64,000 nucleotides of DNA from Martinezella dioscoreae (GCF_009176305.1 NZ_BLAJ01000004.1:310001-374000); one strand, 5' to 3'. Shown: positions 25,712 to 34,939, counted from the first letter of the stretch. Program-made: numbers and translations. Notes: generated by a model from the sequence alone, not told the origin.

Positions 25712-27808
25712 CTATTTTGCCGCGGCCCTCGACGTGCCGGCCTGCAGGTCCGCCTCGTCGGCAACGATGGAGGCAGCCTCGTTCTGCAGTATATCCTTTG
25801 CGTTCTTGCGGGCCTTTTCGATGGCGATATCGGCGCTCAGGCTGCGCTCGTTGGCCTGCAGGCCATCATCCTCGCCGGTATCGATGCCGTCATTGGACTG
25901 TCCGCGCGCCTTGATGCGGTTTGCCTGGGCGGTCAACTCGTTGCGGCGTTCGGCTTCGTTGAGAGAGATGACCTTCTTGTCGCGCTGCTCCTTCAGCGTG
26001 GTGACGTCTTCCACGAAGCGCTGGTATTCTGGATCATCCTTCACGCGCGCGTCATGGCGACCTTGCAGCTGCGGCAGCAGCGCCTGGATGTCACCCCAGG
26101 GCTTGTAATTGGCCGGCTTTACCTGTGTCCAAGGCAGCGCGTTGTCGTAGCTGGATTCGCCGAAGGTCTTGAGGTCGGCAAGTCCCGGCAGGCTGATATC
26201 CGGCGTCACGCCACGCAACTGCGTCGTACCGCCGTTGACGCGGAAGAATTGAGCGACCGTCAGTTTCAGCTCGCCGAATTTCGGTTTCTGATTGTGGGCC
26301 ACCTGATCGAGATTGACCACGGTTTGCACCGTGCCCTTGCCGAAGCTCGGTTCGCCGATGATCACGCCGCGACCGTAATCCTGGATCGCCGCCGCGAAAA
26401 TCTCGGAGGCCGATGCTGAGCCGCGATTGATCAGCACGCCGACCGGGCCGGTCCAGGCCGGAGCGGCAAGGTCATCGCTCTCGACCTCCACCTCGCCGCC
26501 TGCATCGCGCTGCTGGACGACCGGACCCTTGCCGACGAACAGGCCTGTCAGGTCGATCGCTTCGGCCAGCGAGCCACCGCCATTGTTGCGCAGGTCGATC
26601 AGGACGCCGTCGACCTTTTCCTGCTTCAACTCGCCGAGAAGCTTGGCGACGTCGCGGCTGGCGCTGCGGTAGTCCTTGTCGCCCTTGCGCCGGGCTTCGA
26701 AATCCTCATAGAAAGCCGGCAGAGTGATCACGCCGATCCTGCGCGTCGTATTACCATCCTTTACCGACAGGATCGTCTGCTTGGCAGCCTGCTTGTCGAG
26801 GCTGATCTTGTCACGGACGAGACTGATGACGTGATGCTTGCCATCCGGCCCGGCATCGGCGGGCAAAATATCAAGGCGTACGACTGACCCCTTGGCGCCG
26901 CGTATCATCTGCACGATTTCATCGAGTCGCGTGCCGACGACTTCCTTGATCGGACCGTTTTCGCCTTGACCGACGCCGATGATGCGATCGCCGACCGCGA
27001 GCTTGCCGGAGAGTTGCGCCGGGCCGCCTGCGACCAGTTCGCGGATCGTGGTGTAATCATCCCTTTCCTGCAGCACCGCGCCGATACCGACCAGAGAGAG
27101 CTTCATGGAAATATCGAATTCGGCCGAGGCGGTCGCGCCGAAATAGTCGGTATGCGGGTCGACCGACGTCGTATAGGCGTCCATGAATGTCTGAAAGACA
27201 TCGTCGCTCTTGTATTTATAGGCGCGCTCGAGGGAGTTTTCGTAGCGCTTGTCGAGCGTATCGCGAATGGCGGCATCATCCTTGCCGGCTAGCTTGAGGC
27301 GCAGCCAGTCGTTCTTGACCCGTTTGCGCCAGAGATCGTTGCTTTCCGCCTCGGTTTGTGGCCAAGGCTCCTTGTCGCGCAGGAGCGCGTAGTCTTCCTT
27401 GGTGGTAAAGTCCAGCTTCTGGTTGAGCAGGCTGCGCGCATAGGTCATGCGGTCGACGACGCGCTGCTCGTACACATTGAAAATGGAAAACGGGATATTC
27501 AAGTCTTCCTGATTGATGGCGTCATCGATCTTGGTGCTGCCCGCCATGAACTTGTCGATATCGCTCTGCAGGAAGATGACACGGTCCGGATCAAGGGACT
27601 TGATGAAGCGATTCATGATCCTGGCGGAGAGGACGTCGTCCAGTGGGACCGGCTTATAGTGGAAGCGCTGCAGAAATTGCGCCGTCAAATGCGCGGCCTG
27701 CGCCTGCTGCGGCAGTGGTGTCAAAACTGGCGGTGAACCGGCTTCCAGAGCATATGCCGATGAAGCAAATGCCAGGAACAGGCAGAGGAAACCATATTTC
27801 GTACGCAT
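25712..27808 (-). CDS. prc: Carboxyl-terminal processing protease (Prc/Tsp, family S41)
   Basis: 698 residues, the long Prc/Tsp type. A signal peptide (FLCLFLAFASSAYA) directs it to the periplasm. It has the N-terminal Tsp domain (LDPDRVIFLQSDID), a PDZ domain at about residues 234-293 (VGIGAVLQ...AVGDRIIGVGQGENG), the catalytic core with nucleophile Ser in GSASASEIF (about residue 460) and general-base Lys in SFGKGTVQ (about 489), then the C-terminal extension. It degrades or trims periplasmic and envelope proteins at their C-termini. I take the ATG at 27808; the preceding TTG is in frame. Monocistronic, upstream of the porin gene on the same strand. Confidence 0.95.
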   Translation of the reverse strand: MRTKYGFLCLFLAFASSAYALEAGSPPVLTPLPQQAQAAHLTAQFLQRFHYKPVPLDDVLSARIMNRFIKSLDPDRVIFLQSDIDKFMAGSTKIDDAINQEDLNIPFSIFNVYEQRVVDRMTYARSLLNQKLDFTTKEDYALLRDKEPWPQTEAESNDLWRKRVKNDWLRLKLAGKDDAAIRDTLDKRYENSLERAYKYKSDDVFQTFMDAYTTSVDPHTDYFGATASAEFDISMKLSLVGIGAVLQERDDYTTIRELVAGGPAQLSGKLAVGDRIIGVGQGENGPIKEVVGTRLDEIVQMIRGAKGSVVRLDILPADAGPDGKHHVISLVRDKISLDKQAAKQTILSVKDGNTTRRIGVITLPAFYEDFEARRKGDKDYRSASRDVAKLLGELKQEKVDGVLIDLRNNGGGSLAEAIDLTGLFVGKGPVVQQRDAGGEVEVESDDLAAPAWTGPVGVLINRGSASASEIFAAAIQDYGRGVIIGEPSFGKGTVQTVVNLDQVAHNQKPKFGELKLTVAQFFRVNGGTTQLRGVTPDISLPGLADLKTFGESSYDNALPWTQVKPANYKPWGDIQALLPQLQGRHDARVKDDPEYQRFVEDVTTLKEQRDKKVISLNEAERRNELTAQANRIKARGQSNDGIDTGEDDGLQANERSLSADIAIEKARKNAKDILQNEAASIVADEADLQAGTSRAAAK

Positions 27809-28151
27809 CAAGTCTTGGCCCGATTCTCAATCGTTAAATGTTCAATCTATAATCTAGGTGGAACAATTATGGTTTTTTGGCAACCAGACAGATGCTTTCC
27901 TTCGAGAAAGATTCTCGAAACATTTGCGTGAAGCGAGTGTGCCTGTCGTCGGCAGATCGACAAAAACGAAGCCAGGGGCACCGAAATCAACCTTCAAATG
28001 TCAGAGGCGCCATGCGAGCCGTTCGGTGGCGCCGCCGTAGGCCCGGCGGAATCATCGTCGGATCAGCCCATTGATGATCGACGCCCCATCCGATCGCGCG
28101 ATTGGGGCTTGCCGGCCATGCGGCCTGGAATGACCGCCCGAATACAGCTGC
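27809..28151. other. Prc upstream region
   Basis: 343 bases between the prc start and the porin terminator. It holds the palindrome at 27901-27919 and probably the prc promoter; a candidate -35 (TTGCCA on the minus strand) followed by an AT-rich stretch is suggestive but weak. No gene supported. Confidence 0.45.
27901..27919. promoter_or_regulatory. 19-bp perfect palindrome upstream of prc
   Basis: TTCGAGAA-AGA-TTCTCGAA, perfect 8-base arms around three bases, about 95 bases upstream of the prc start codon. The layout is that of a dimeric regulator site. The regulator is unknown. The arms resemble, but do not match, the iron-control element type (TTTAGAA...TTCTAAA) bound by Irr. Confidence 0.45.
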
Positions 28152-28193
28152 AGTAAAATAGAAGAAGACCTGGAGGGAAACCAGGTCTTCTTC
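28152..28193 (-). terminator. Intrinsic terminator of the porin gene
   Basis: On the minus strand GAAGAAGACCTGG and CCAGGTCTTCTTC form a perfect 13-bp stem with a 7-base loop, followed by TATTTTACT. It begins 33 bases after the porin stop codon, as expected for a highly expressed monocistronic gene. Confidence 0.92.
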
Positions 28194-28225
28194 CGTCTCT
28201 GATCGGAGGTCTAGTTCAGATCAGA

Positions 28226-29275
28226 TTAGAACGTACGCTCGAAGCGGAGAATGCCAGCCCACTGGTCCTGATTGATGGAGTCCCAGTTGGTGTAGGTGAC
28301 TTCCGGCTCGATGAGCAGGTTCTTGACAGGCTTCCACTTGACGTTCGTCGTTGCCGAGAAGGTCTTGTTGTCGGTGTAGGCGAGCTGGAGGTTCCACTTC
28401 AGCTTCTCGTTGACCGGTACGCCAACGCCGCCCCAGACAGCCCAGTCACCCCAGCTCTGGCCGATCGAATCGCCAGGCGCATACTTGTTCAACTTGTCGC
28501 CATCGGTGTTCCAGGCGCCCATCAAGAAGGCCGAGAATACGCCGAAGTCAGCGTCTACGCGAGCCTTGATGGCGCCTTCTTCGACGATCGAGTCGTAACC
28601 ACCAACGAGCTTGAAGCTCCATGCGCCGGCCTTGTAGCCAGCACCGGCGACCACGTCAGGAGCGTAATGGTTGTGGCTGTCTTCGCCGTTTGCACCCGTG
28701 GCACCCGAGCCTGAGTTGCTGTCTTCGAGCGAGATCACAGCCGTGAAGCCGTTGCCGGCGTCGTAGTTGTAGGTGATCTGGTTGAGTTCGTACGGGCCGT
28801 CGGCGATCACGTCGTCGTTGATGACGTCGCCGGCATAACCGGTGAAGACGTTGAACTGCGAGTCTTCCTTACCAACGGTGAAGCCACCGAGGCTGATGCT
28901 GGCGTGTAGCAGGTTGGTAGCCGTAGCGCCGCCGTCGTTCCAGTCCCAACGCAGCTCGGTGTTGGTTTTCAGCGGGCCGTATTCGGTGTCGGTTGCCGTC
29001 TGCAGTTGCAGCTCGGCACGAGTGTGCCAGAGAGTGCCAAAGTGAGTGTCTGGGTTGTAGGCGTCGTACCACTTGCCTTCGGTACGAACCTTACCGCCGA
29101 TCTTGAGGCAGGTTTCGGTGCCCGGGATGAAGAAGTAACCTGCGCCGTATGCGTCGCAAATGCGGACGTATTCCAGCGGCTCCGGCTCGGCTGCGACGAT
29201 CGCGTCAGCCGCGTGAGCACCGGATACTGCTGCCAGGGCAGCAGCGGAGCCGAGAAGAAGGCTCTTGATATTCAT
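28226..29275 (-). CDS. Outer-membrane porin, RopA/Omp2 (Porin_2) type
   Basis: 349 residues. Signal peptide MNIKSLLLGSAAALAAVSGA with cleavage after AHA. The mature N-terminus has EPLEYVRICDAYGAGYFFIP and TCLKIGGKVR, the two-cysteine signature of the Brucella Omp2 and rhizobial RopA porins. Alternating beta-strand pattern throughout, Gly/Asp/Asn-rich loops, and the C-terminal phenylalanine (RFERTF) needed for outer-membrane assembly. It forms a trimeric diffusion channel. The ribosome site is GGAG with an A-run. Codon choice looks strongly biased (high-expression type) compared with neighbours. Long AT-rich leader and strong terminator: an abundant, regulated, single-gene transcript. Confidence 0.95.
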   Translation of the reverse strand: MNIKSLLLGSAAALAAVSGAHAADAIVAAEPEPLEYVRICDAYGAGYFFIPGTETCLKIGGKVRTEGKWYDAYNPDTHFGTLWHTRAELQLQTATDTEYGPLKTNTELRWDWNDGGATATNLLHASISLGGFTVGKEDSQFNVFTGYAGDVINDDVIADGPYELNQITYNYDAGNGFTAVISLEDSNSGSGATGANGEDSHNHYAPDVVAGAGYKAGAWSFKLVGGYDSIVEEGAIKARVDADFGVFSAFLMGAWNTDGDKLNKYAPGDSIGQSWGDWAVWGGVGVPVNEKLKWNLQLAYTDNKTFSATTNVKWKPVKNLLIEPEVTYTNWDSINQDQWAGILRFERTF

Positions 29276-29437
29276 TTTTTCTCCAATCGATTTGCCGGAT
29301 CGGAACGCAGCCGGACGTCTTCCGCCACGTTCATCAATTCGGTGTTCCCTCTTACCGAAAGCCCGAAAGACTTTCGTGCTGGCACGCTAGCGGGGCTTTT
29401 GATGCATCGGAATAGAATAATTCGGAGCCGTGAAGTA

Positions 29438-29467
29438 ATTATCGTCGTAAATTCGTCAAAGATGCAA
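29438..29467 (-). promoter_or_regulatory. Predicted porin promoter
   Basis: On the minus strand, TTGCAT (29467-29462), 18 bases, then GATAAT (29443-29438). This would start transcription near 29431 and give a leader of about 155 bases before the porin ATG. A second possible -35 (TTGACG) overlaps the spacer. Confidence 0.5.
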
Positions 29468-29532
29468 AAATACACCATAAAATCACGCGACCTTAGTATG
29501 TATATGAAGTATATTAGAAATCTATACGTAGT

Positions 29533-29551
29533 AAACATACCAAATGTATGT
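29533..29551. promoter_or_regulatory. ACATAC-N5-GTATGT palindrome upstream of the porin
   Basis: AAACATACCAAATGTATGT: 18 of 19 bases match the palindrome inside the small-RNA promoter at 22867-22885. It lies about 65 bases upstream of the predicted porin -35 and 258 bases from the porin start codon. The arms ACATAC/GTATGT with 5-base spacing also match the first operator of the TetR/MFS pair at 38701. Probably a TetR-type binding site. Confidence 0.6.
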
Positions 29552-29929
29552 TATTAATCGAAAATATCGCAAAAATAATAAGTAAAGAATACAAACTATA
29601 CAATAAAACACCGAGGGGGCATGTAGCGCGAATCCTGACTCAATCTTATTCAAGTCAGTTAGATGAATTGCGGAGGGATCGGAGGTCGTGGTTTACGACC
29701 TGCCAATCTACGGGTGGAGAGGGGAAGTGCTGCTCGGCAGCGCGCCTTGAGCCGAACTTAGCGCAGGCCACTCGCGGACTCGGGCAATACTTCAGTAGCA
29801 GGTGTCCCCCGGTCAAATGGCTGGATTACGAGATCGGCGCAATTGTGGGGCCGCGGGTCCACGGGGTTTGGCAGGCGGACTCAGCCGTGCGGAATGATTC
29901 GCAGCCGCCGAAGCAGGTCCCGCTGTGTT

Positions 29930-31417
29930 TTAATGGGCTTCCGCGGGGACCAATGGAACTTCCGCGCCATTGGCGTCGTAAAGCTTGCCGTTCAGGAAAT
30001 AATCGCCGTCATGCAGGCCGGCAATGTCCTGATAGCGGATCAGGCGTTCCGTTCCCGCGACGAAGACCGATTGCTGATCCGAGTTTCCGGTCGTCAGGTG
30101 ATTGAACAGGAGGTTCAGCGCGATCGCCATCAATGCCGCCGAGCTGATCCCGGAGTGGAAGATGGTGATGACCCATGCGGGAAAGTGTTCGTAGAAGCCC
30201 GGTGAGGCGATCGGGATCATGCCGAAGCCGATCGAGGTCGCCACGATGATGAGGTTCATGTTGTTCTCATAGTCGACCTTGGCGAGCGTGCGGATACCGC
30301 TTGCCGCGACCGTCCCGAACAGGACGAGGCCTGCCCCTCCGAGGACGGAACTCGGAACGGCGGCGACGATGCGGCCGACGATCGGCAGCAAGCCGAGAGC
30401 GACGAGAAAGAGGCCGCCGGTCGCCACCACAAATCGGCTCTTGATGCCGGTCACGGCCACGAGGCCGACATTCTGGGCAAAGGCGCTCTGGGTGAAGGAG
30501 CCGACGACCGGCGCGAGGATGCTGGAAAGCATATCGGCACGCAGGCCGTTGCCGAGCCGGCGCGCATCGACCTTGGTGCCGACGATCTCGCCGACGGCGA
30601 GGATATCCGCCGAGGTTTCGACCAGCGTCACCATGATGACGATGCACATCGAGATGATCGCCGCGGTATCGAACACGGGATAGCCGAAATGGAAGATCTG
30701 CGGCAGCGCTACGAAGGGGCCGCTCGTCACCCGCGAGAAGTCCGCTATGCCGGCCGCATAGGCGATCCCGGTACCGATCATGATGGCGAGCAGGATCGAT
30801 AGTCTTGATATGGCGGCACTACCCAACTTGCTGAGCAGCAGCACGATCACGAGCGTTACCGCCGCAAGCAGGATATTGGCCTGGCTGCCGAAATCCGGCG
30901 TGCTCCTGTTGCCGCCCATCGCCCAGCCCGCCGCGACCGGCATCAGCGTCAACCCGATAGTGGTGATGACGATGCCGGTGACGATCGGCGGAAAGAAGCG
31001 GGTGATGCGTGAAAAGACGGGCGTGATGAGGAGCCCGATGAAGGACGCCGCAATGACTGCGCCGAGAACGGCCTGGATGCCCCCATGTCCGGTAATGGCA
31101 ATCATCGTAGCGACGCCGGAAAAGGATACGCCCTGCACCAGGGGGAGACGGCTGCCGAAGAACGGTATTCCGATCGTCTGCAGGATGGTCGCGAGACCGC
31201 CGGCAAACAGCGATGCGGTTACGAGCAGGCCGACGTCGGGAGGTGTCAGGCCCGATGCCTGGCCGATGATCAACGGAACGGCAACGATGCCACCATACAT
31301 GGTCAGGACATGTTGAAGGCCATAGGCCAGATTGGCACCAAGGCTGAGCTTTTCATCTTCGGGGACCGGGCGTGCGGTATTTTCCTCTGCTGCTATTGCC
31401 AAGGTAATCTCCTCCAT
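29930..31417 (-). CDS. Nucleobase:cation symporter (uracil-xanthine/purine permease, NCS2)
   Basis: 495 residues with about 12-14 membrane segments. The first helix region LAYGLQHVLTMYGGIVAVPL and VQGVSFSGVATMIAI are typical of the NAT/NCS2 family, and the nucleobase signature QNVGLVAVTGI follows TQSAFA. It imports a purine or pyrimidine base (xanthine or urate more likely for this subgroup) with H+ or Na+. The ATG at 31417 follows AAAGG; an in-frame start at 31456 is also possible. Monocistronic; no catabolic genes alongside. Confidence 0.92.
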   Translation of the reverse strand: MEEITLAIAAEENTARPVPEDEKLSLGANLAYGLQHVLTMYGGIVAVPLIIGQASGLTPPDVGLLVTASLFAGGLATILQTIGIPFFGSRLPLVQGVSFSGVATMIAITGHGGIQAVLGAVIAASFIGLLITPVFSRITRFFPPIVTGIVITTIGLTLMPVAAGWAMGGNRSTPDFGSQANILLAAVTLVIVLLLSKLGSAAISRLSILLAIMIGTGIAYAAGIADFSRVTSGPFVALPQIFHFGYPVFDTAAIISMCIVIMVTLVETSADILAVGEIVGTKVDARRLGNGLRADMLSSILAPVVGSFTQSAFAQNVGLVAVTGIKSRFVVATGGLFLVALGLLPIVGRIVAAVPSSVLGGAGLVLFGTVAASGIRTLAKVDYENNMNLIIVATSIGFGMIPIASPGFYEHFPAWVITIFHSGISSAALMAIALNLLFNHLTTGNSDQQSVFVAGTERLIRYQDIAGLHDGDYFLNGKLYDANGAEVPLVPAEAH

Positions 31418-31744
31418 ACCTTTGCGTTTCTCGTTTCCTCCAAACGAGCGTTGCACGTTACGGTGTGCGCCGTCCGATGACTTTATAGAAAAATGCGAAA
31501 CACCTTACCAGAAGGCCATGCCCGCGCTGGTCTGGTTGGCGGACCGCGATCTTTCGCTGGTGGAATTGGGAGGGGGAACGCTCCATGCGGCCGACACGGA
31601 GCAGCGACTTTATATCCCCTCGCGTCGACACAAGTGACGATGCGGCCATTGAGGCCGGTTCAGTCTCGCGAAAGAATACATGGGCAGAAACATATAGTCC
31701 ATTTTCGGGCTCGAGTATCATTCAGAAGATTTGGGTGGGGTATA
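31418..31744. other. Intergenic region between purine permease and hypothetical gene
   Basis: 327 bases. The frame of the downstream gene is open back to 31493, but without a ribosome site or protein-like sequence. Divergent promoters must lie here. No clear palindrome or riboswitch-like structure was recognised. Confidence 0.45.
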
Positions 31745-32077
31745 ATGAGTGAGTATCAAAACAAGGCGGTCAGGTTGTTGGCTTCGAGCGTCGGCCACGA
31801 GTCGCTGCTGGATTTGAACGATCGCCGGGATGCGTTTTTATATCGAGCTCTGGAGCTCTATTTCGCTGCCGGCGGCGCCTTGGATGCAATCCAGCCGATT
31901 ATCGAGAAAGTCTATTCGCAGAACAAGCCACGCGTGGATATAGCTGTTGGCGATGTGCTTTATAAATTGGCCGGCGTCGGTCATGCAGCCGATATCGATA
32001 TCATACAGGCAGGTTATAATAAGCTTGATGACACCAAGCAGAAACTTGCGGGCGAGAACCTCCATCTTTCCCGATAG
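31745..32077 (+). CDS. Hypothetical protein, all-helical
   Basis: 110 residues, beginning MSEYQNKAVRLLASS with a GTGGGG site upstream. The sequence is amphipathic and helical (LDLNDRRDAFLYRALELYFAAGGALDAIQ, quoted here as spaced blocks: RRDAFLYRAL and ELYFAAGGAL), with no Cys, signal peptide or membrane segment. No family recognised. It runs alone toward the ThDP gene, with a candidate terminator about 140 bases downstream. Base composition looks slightly more AT-rich than its neighbours. Confidence 0.65.
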   Translation: MSEYQNKAVRLLASSVGHESLLDLNDRRDAFLYRALELYFAAGGALDAIQPIIEKVYSQNKPRVDIAVGDVLYKLAGVGHAADIDIIQAGYNKLDDTKQKLAGENLHLSR

Positions 32078-32217
32078 GAGAGTTGGCCTGCCTCGTCAGC
32101 GGCCGCAGAATTGGGACAAAATCATTTGGTCCCCTTAATACCTCGCGTCCTGGAACCGCCTCCATCTTCCGGGGGGATGGCGGATTTTGATGGCACGATG
32201 AACCCTGGATGAGTTCG

Positions 32218-32240
32218 TGCACGTATCGTGCATTCTTTTT
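32218..32240 (+). terminator. Candidate intrinsic terminator
   Basis: TGCACG-TAT-CGTGCA (32218-32232) followed by TTCTTTTT. Short 6-bp stem with a T-rich tail, about 140 bases after the hypothetical gene. It could equally be a 15-base palindromic regulator site upstream of the ThDP gene. Confidence 0.45.
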
Positions 32241-32365
32241 CAATTTGTGAAACTACCTTGCGCAGCGATAGGGTTTCTATCTGGAACTTGCGCGCCTTTT
32301 GCACGCTCTTGCTGATATTCTGAGCATCAGTGATTTGAGGCGCTGCGGGAGGGAAAATACTCAAG

Positions 32366-33994
32366 ATGGCCGAGAATGCGATCTATGTGTACCAGTCGAT
32401 TGCACGTGCGGTTTGCGATCACGATGCCGGCACGATGTTCGGCCTCATGGGGGATGCCAACCTCTTCATGATCGACCACTATGTACGCGGATGCGGCGGC
32501 CGCTTCGTGCCGGCGGCCCATGAGGGAAGCTCGGTCCTTATGGCGCTCGCCTATGCCCATGTCTCCGGAAAGGTCGGTGTGGCGAGCGTGACCCACGGTC
32601 CGGCATTGACCAACTGCGTCACCGCGCTCACCGAAGGTGCCCGCGGTTCCATCCCCATGGTGCTCCTGGCGGGTGACACGCCGGTCGTCAACCCGCACCA
32701 TCTGCAGAGCATCGACCAGCGCGAGGTGGTCAAGGCCACCGGCGCCGGCTTCGAGCAGATGCGCTCGCCAGAAACGGCAACGTGGGACGTTGCCCGCGCT
32801 TTCTATCGTGCGAGAGTCGAGCGGCGCCCGATCGTCTTGAACATGCCGGCCGATTTCATGTGGTGCGAGCAGGCCCACATGCGGGCCGTGTTCGAAGTCT
32901 TCGATGCCCCCGGATATGTGCCTGAAGGAGATGGGTTGGACAGGGCCATTGGCATAATTGCCTCTGCAAAGCGTCCGCTCATCCTCGCGGGCGGCGGGGC
33001 TTGCGCTGCGCGCGATCAGCTTATCCGCCTGGCGGACCGGCTGGAGGCTCCGCTTGCGACGACCTTGAAAGCAAAGGGGCTCTTCGGTGGCCATCCCTAT
33101 AATATGGACATTTTCGGCACGCTCAGCACCCCTGCCGCCTATGACCTGATCGCCAGGACGGATTGCCTGATCTGCTTCGGAGCGGGACTGCATGATTTCA
33201 CCACTGACAGGGGCAAGCTCCTGAAGGGTAAGCGCGTCGTCCAGATTGACATGGATGCGCGCGCGATCGGCAAGAACATTCATCCGGATGCGGCCTTGGT
33301 GGCCGATTCAGGCCTGACGGCAGACAATTTCGTCCATTGGCTGGATGCGGCTGAAATTCCGCCGAGCGGCTTGACGCAAGAACTGGATGTTCCATCGCTG
33401 ACCACCCATCCACGCGATCAGCGCGGCAAGACGAGCGCGGGATATGTGAACTACATCTGGGCGCTCGAAGAGCTGGAAAAGGCCCTGCCGAAGAACCGAG
33501 TGCTTGTGACTGACGGCGGGCGTTTCATGACCGAGGTCTGGTGCCGGATTTCCGTCAGCGACCCGCGGAGTTTTGTCGTGACGGCAAATTTCGGCTCGAT
33601 CGGCCTGGGATTGCAGGAAGCGATTGGCGCAAGCGTCGCCGCGCCGGATCGCCCGGTGGTGCTTTTCACCGGCGATGGCGGTTTCATGATGAGCGGCGTC
33701 AACGAGTTCAATACCGCCGTGCGCCTCGGGCAGGACCTGATCGTCATCGTCTGCAATGATTCCGCCTATGGGGCCGAACATATCCAATTTCGTGATCGCA
33801 GCATGGATCCGGGGCTAACCCAGTTCAACTGGCCTTCCTTTGCCGAGGTCGCGACCGCGCTCGGCGGACACGGGGTTGCGGTCAGCTCGGCTCATGAGCT
33901 TGAAGGGGCTCTGGACGCCATCAGGAATCGTAGCCGCCCGGTGCTGATCGAGCTGCGCCTCGATCCCAACGATGTGCCACGGATGCGCATCTGA
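32366..33994 (+). CDS. ThDP-dependent enzyme, acetolactate-synthase-like
   Basis: 542 residues with the three-domain pyruvate-oxidase/ALS fold. The N-terminal PYR domain has the conserved catalytic Glu in PAAHEGSSVLMAL (about residue 53) and SVTHGPALTN; the middle domain has RPLILAGGGACAARDQ; the C-terminal PP domain has the ThDP motif FTGDGGFMMSGVNEF with CNDSAYGAEH closing it. It will form a carbanion from a 2-oxoacid and either decarboxylate it or join it to an acceptor. The substrate is unknown; no regulatory subunit gene is nearby, so it is unlikely to be the biosynthetic AHAS. A GGGAGG site lies upstream. It is alone, with no catabolic partner. Confidence 0.88.
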   Translation: MAENAIYVYQSIARAVCDHDAGTMFGLMGDANLFMIDHYVRGCGGRFVPAAHEGSSVLMALAYAHVSGKVGVASVTHGPALTNCVTALTEGARGSIPMVLLAGDTPVVNPHHLQSIDQREVVKATGAGFEQMRSPETATWDVARAFYRARVERRPIVLNMPADFMWCEQAHMRAVFEVFDAPGYVPEGDGLDRAIGIIASAKRPLILAGGGACAARDQLIRLADRLEAPLATTLKAKGLFGGHPYNMDIFGTLSTPAAYDLIARTDCLICFGAGLHDFTTDRGKLLKGKRVVQIDMDARAIGKNIHPDAALVADSGLTADNFVHWLDAAEIPPSGLTQELDVPSLTTHPRDQRGKTSAGYVNYIWALEELEKALPKNRVLVTDGGRFMTEVWCRISVSDPRSFVVTANFGSIGLGLQEAIGASVAAPDRPVVLFTGDGGFMMSGVNEFNTAVRLGQDLIVIVCNDSAYGAEHIQFRDRSMDPGLTQFNWPSFAEVATALGGHGVAVSSAHELEGALDAIRNRSRPVLIELRLDPNDVPRMRI

Positions 33995-34222
33995 CGATCT
34001 TTTTCGCTGTCGCGAGAGGCAAATCACCTTCTAGGGGCAAGGTGGGGATATCAACTGATAATTTGGTGTGGGCTGCCGTCTGTGCGTCGGGGCGCTTACC
34101 GAGGCGTCTCCGCCGGATCGTTGCGATGCGGTGTCGATGACTGTAAAGCAGAAGAGGTTGCGCTGGGGCTTGGCGTGGAATCACGATAATTGCGATGCGC
34201 CGATGTATTTGGGTTCTGATCC

Positions 34223-34663
34223 ATGAATGAAAAGAAAGATATTGCCCGGCTCTGCAAGGAGAAGGGACTGCGCTTGACGGCACCGAGGCAGGCAATAGCC
34301 AAGGTTCTGTCCGAGGCGTCGGATCATCCGGACGCACTGGAAATTCATCGCCGCGTCACGGCGATCGATCCCGGCATCGCGATCGCCACCGTTTACCGCA
34401 CGCTGAGCATCCTTGAGGAAAACGGCATTCTCGAGCGTCATTCCTTCGGAAACGGTCCGGCGCGTTTCGAAAGTGCAGATCAGGAGCATCACGACCATCT
34501 GATCAATATGGAGACCGGCACGATCACCGAATTCCGGTCCGATGAAATCGAGCGCCTTCAGGAAGAGATTGCGCGCAAGCATGGTTTCGAGATCGTCGGG
34601 CACAAGCTCGAGATCTATGTCAGACCCTTGAAAAGAGCGCGCGGCCGCAAGAACATCGGGTAA
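34223..34663 (+). CDS. Fur-family regulator, Mur-like
   Basis: 146 residues. Winged helix ALEIHRRVTAIDPGIAIATVYRTLSILEENG (split here as GIAIATVYRTLSILEENG) and the metal site EHHDHLINMETG. The CxxC zinc motifs of E. coli Fur are missing, as in rhizobial Fur-like proteins that respond to manganese (Mur). It represses manganese uptake when Mn(II) is replete. Support for Mur here is the adjacent mntH with two copies of a Mur-type palindrome around its promoter. It is separated from mntH by 450 bases and is transcribed on the same strand. Irr is a less likely identity because the sequence lacks the heme-binding N-terminal motif. Confidence 0.88.
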   Translation: MNEKKDIARLCKEKGLRLTAPRQAIAKVLSEASDHPDALEIHRRVTAIDPGIAIATVYRTLSILEENGILERHSFGNGPARFESADQEHHDHLINMETGTITEFRSDEIERLQEEIARKHGFEIVGHKLEIYVRPLKRARGRKNIG

Positions 34664-34939
34664 TCCGGCGGCCACAGGTCGTTCGAGAAAATGAGCTTTG
34701 CCCCTGGTGCCCGCTGAATATCTCCCGGCGTCGGCTTGTATTCGTGATCTGCGCGCCCGGCTTGGCGATGGATTCAACGGTCGCGTCATCACTTGCAACG
34801 TTCCTTGCCATGTCGGCGATGATCGTGAAGGCCGTAACCGCTTTGAATTTTCTTCAGCAGTGCTTGGGACCGCCGCCAGGGCGGCGGCAAATGCGCCCGC
34901 CATTTCCGCCAAGACAGACCATTCCACGCTGTCGAGCAT
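34664..34939 (-). pseudogene. Possible decayed ORF opposite to the mur-mntH direction
   Basis: On the minus strand a perfect GGAGG stands 5 bases before an ATG at 34939, opening MLDSVEWSVLAEMAGAFAAA, which looks protein-like. After about 33 codons the frame becomes Arg/Ser/Pro-rich. The neighbouring frame then reads FKAVTAFTIIADMARNVAS, which looks more like real protein, so a single frameshift near 34845 is plausible. Continuing frames run antisense into the Mur-like gene. No family recognised. Confidence 0.3.

Larger units (their letters stand above)
29276..29929. other. AT-rich porin upstream region
   Basis: 654 bases without a supported gene. The part from about 29400 to 29610 is strikingly AT-rich compared with the window and carries the predicted porin promoter and the palindrome at 29533-29551. 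The part nearer the purine permease end (29620-29929) is of normal composition; the open frame across it lacks a ribosome site and protein-like sequence. Confidence 0.55.

Noticed and set aside
34181..34663. Continuation of the minus-strand ORF across the Mur-like gene
   Set aside because: Wholly antisense to a clear Fur-family gene; composition is that of a shadow frame.
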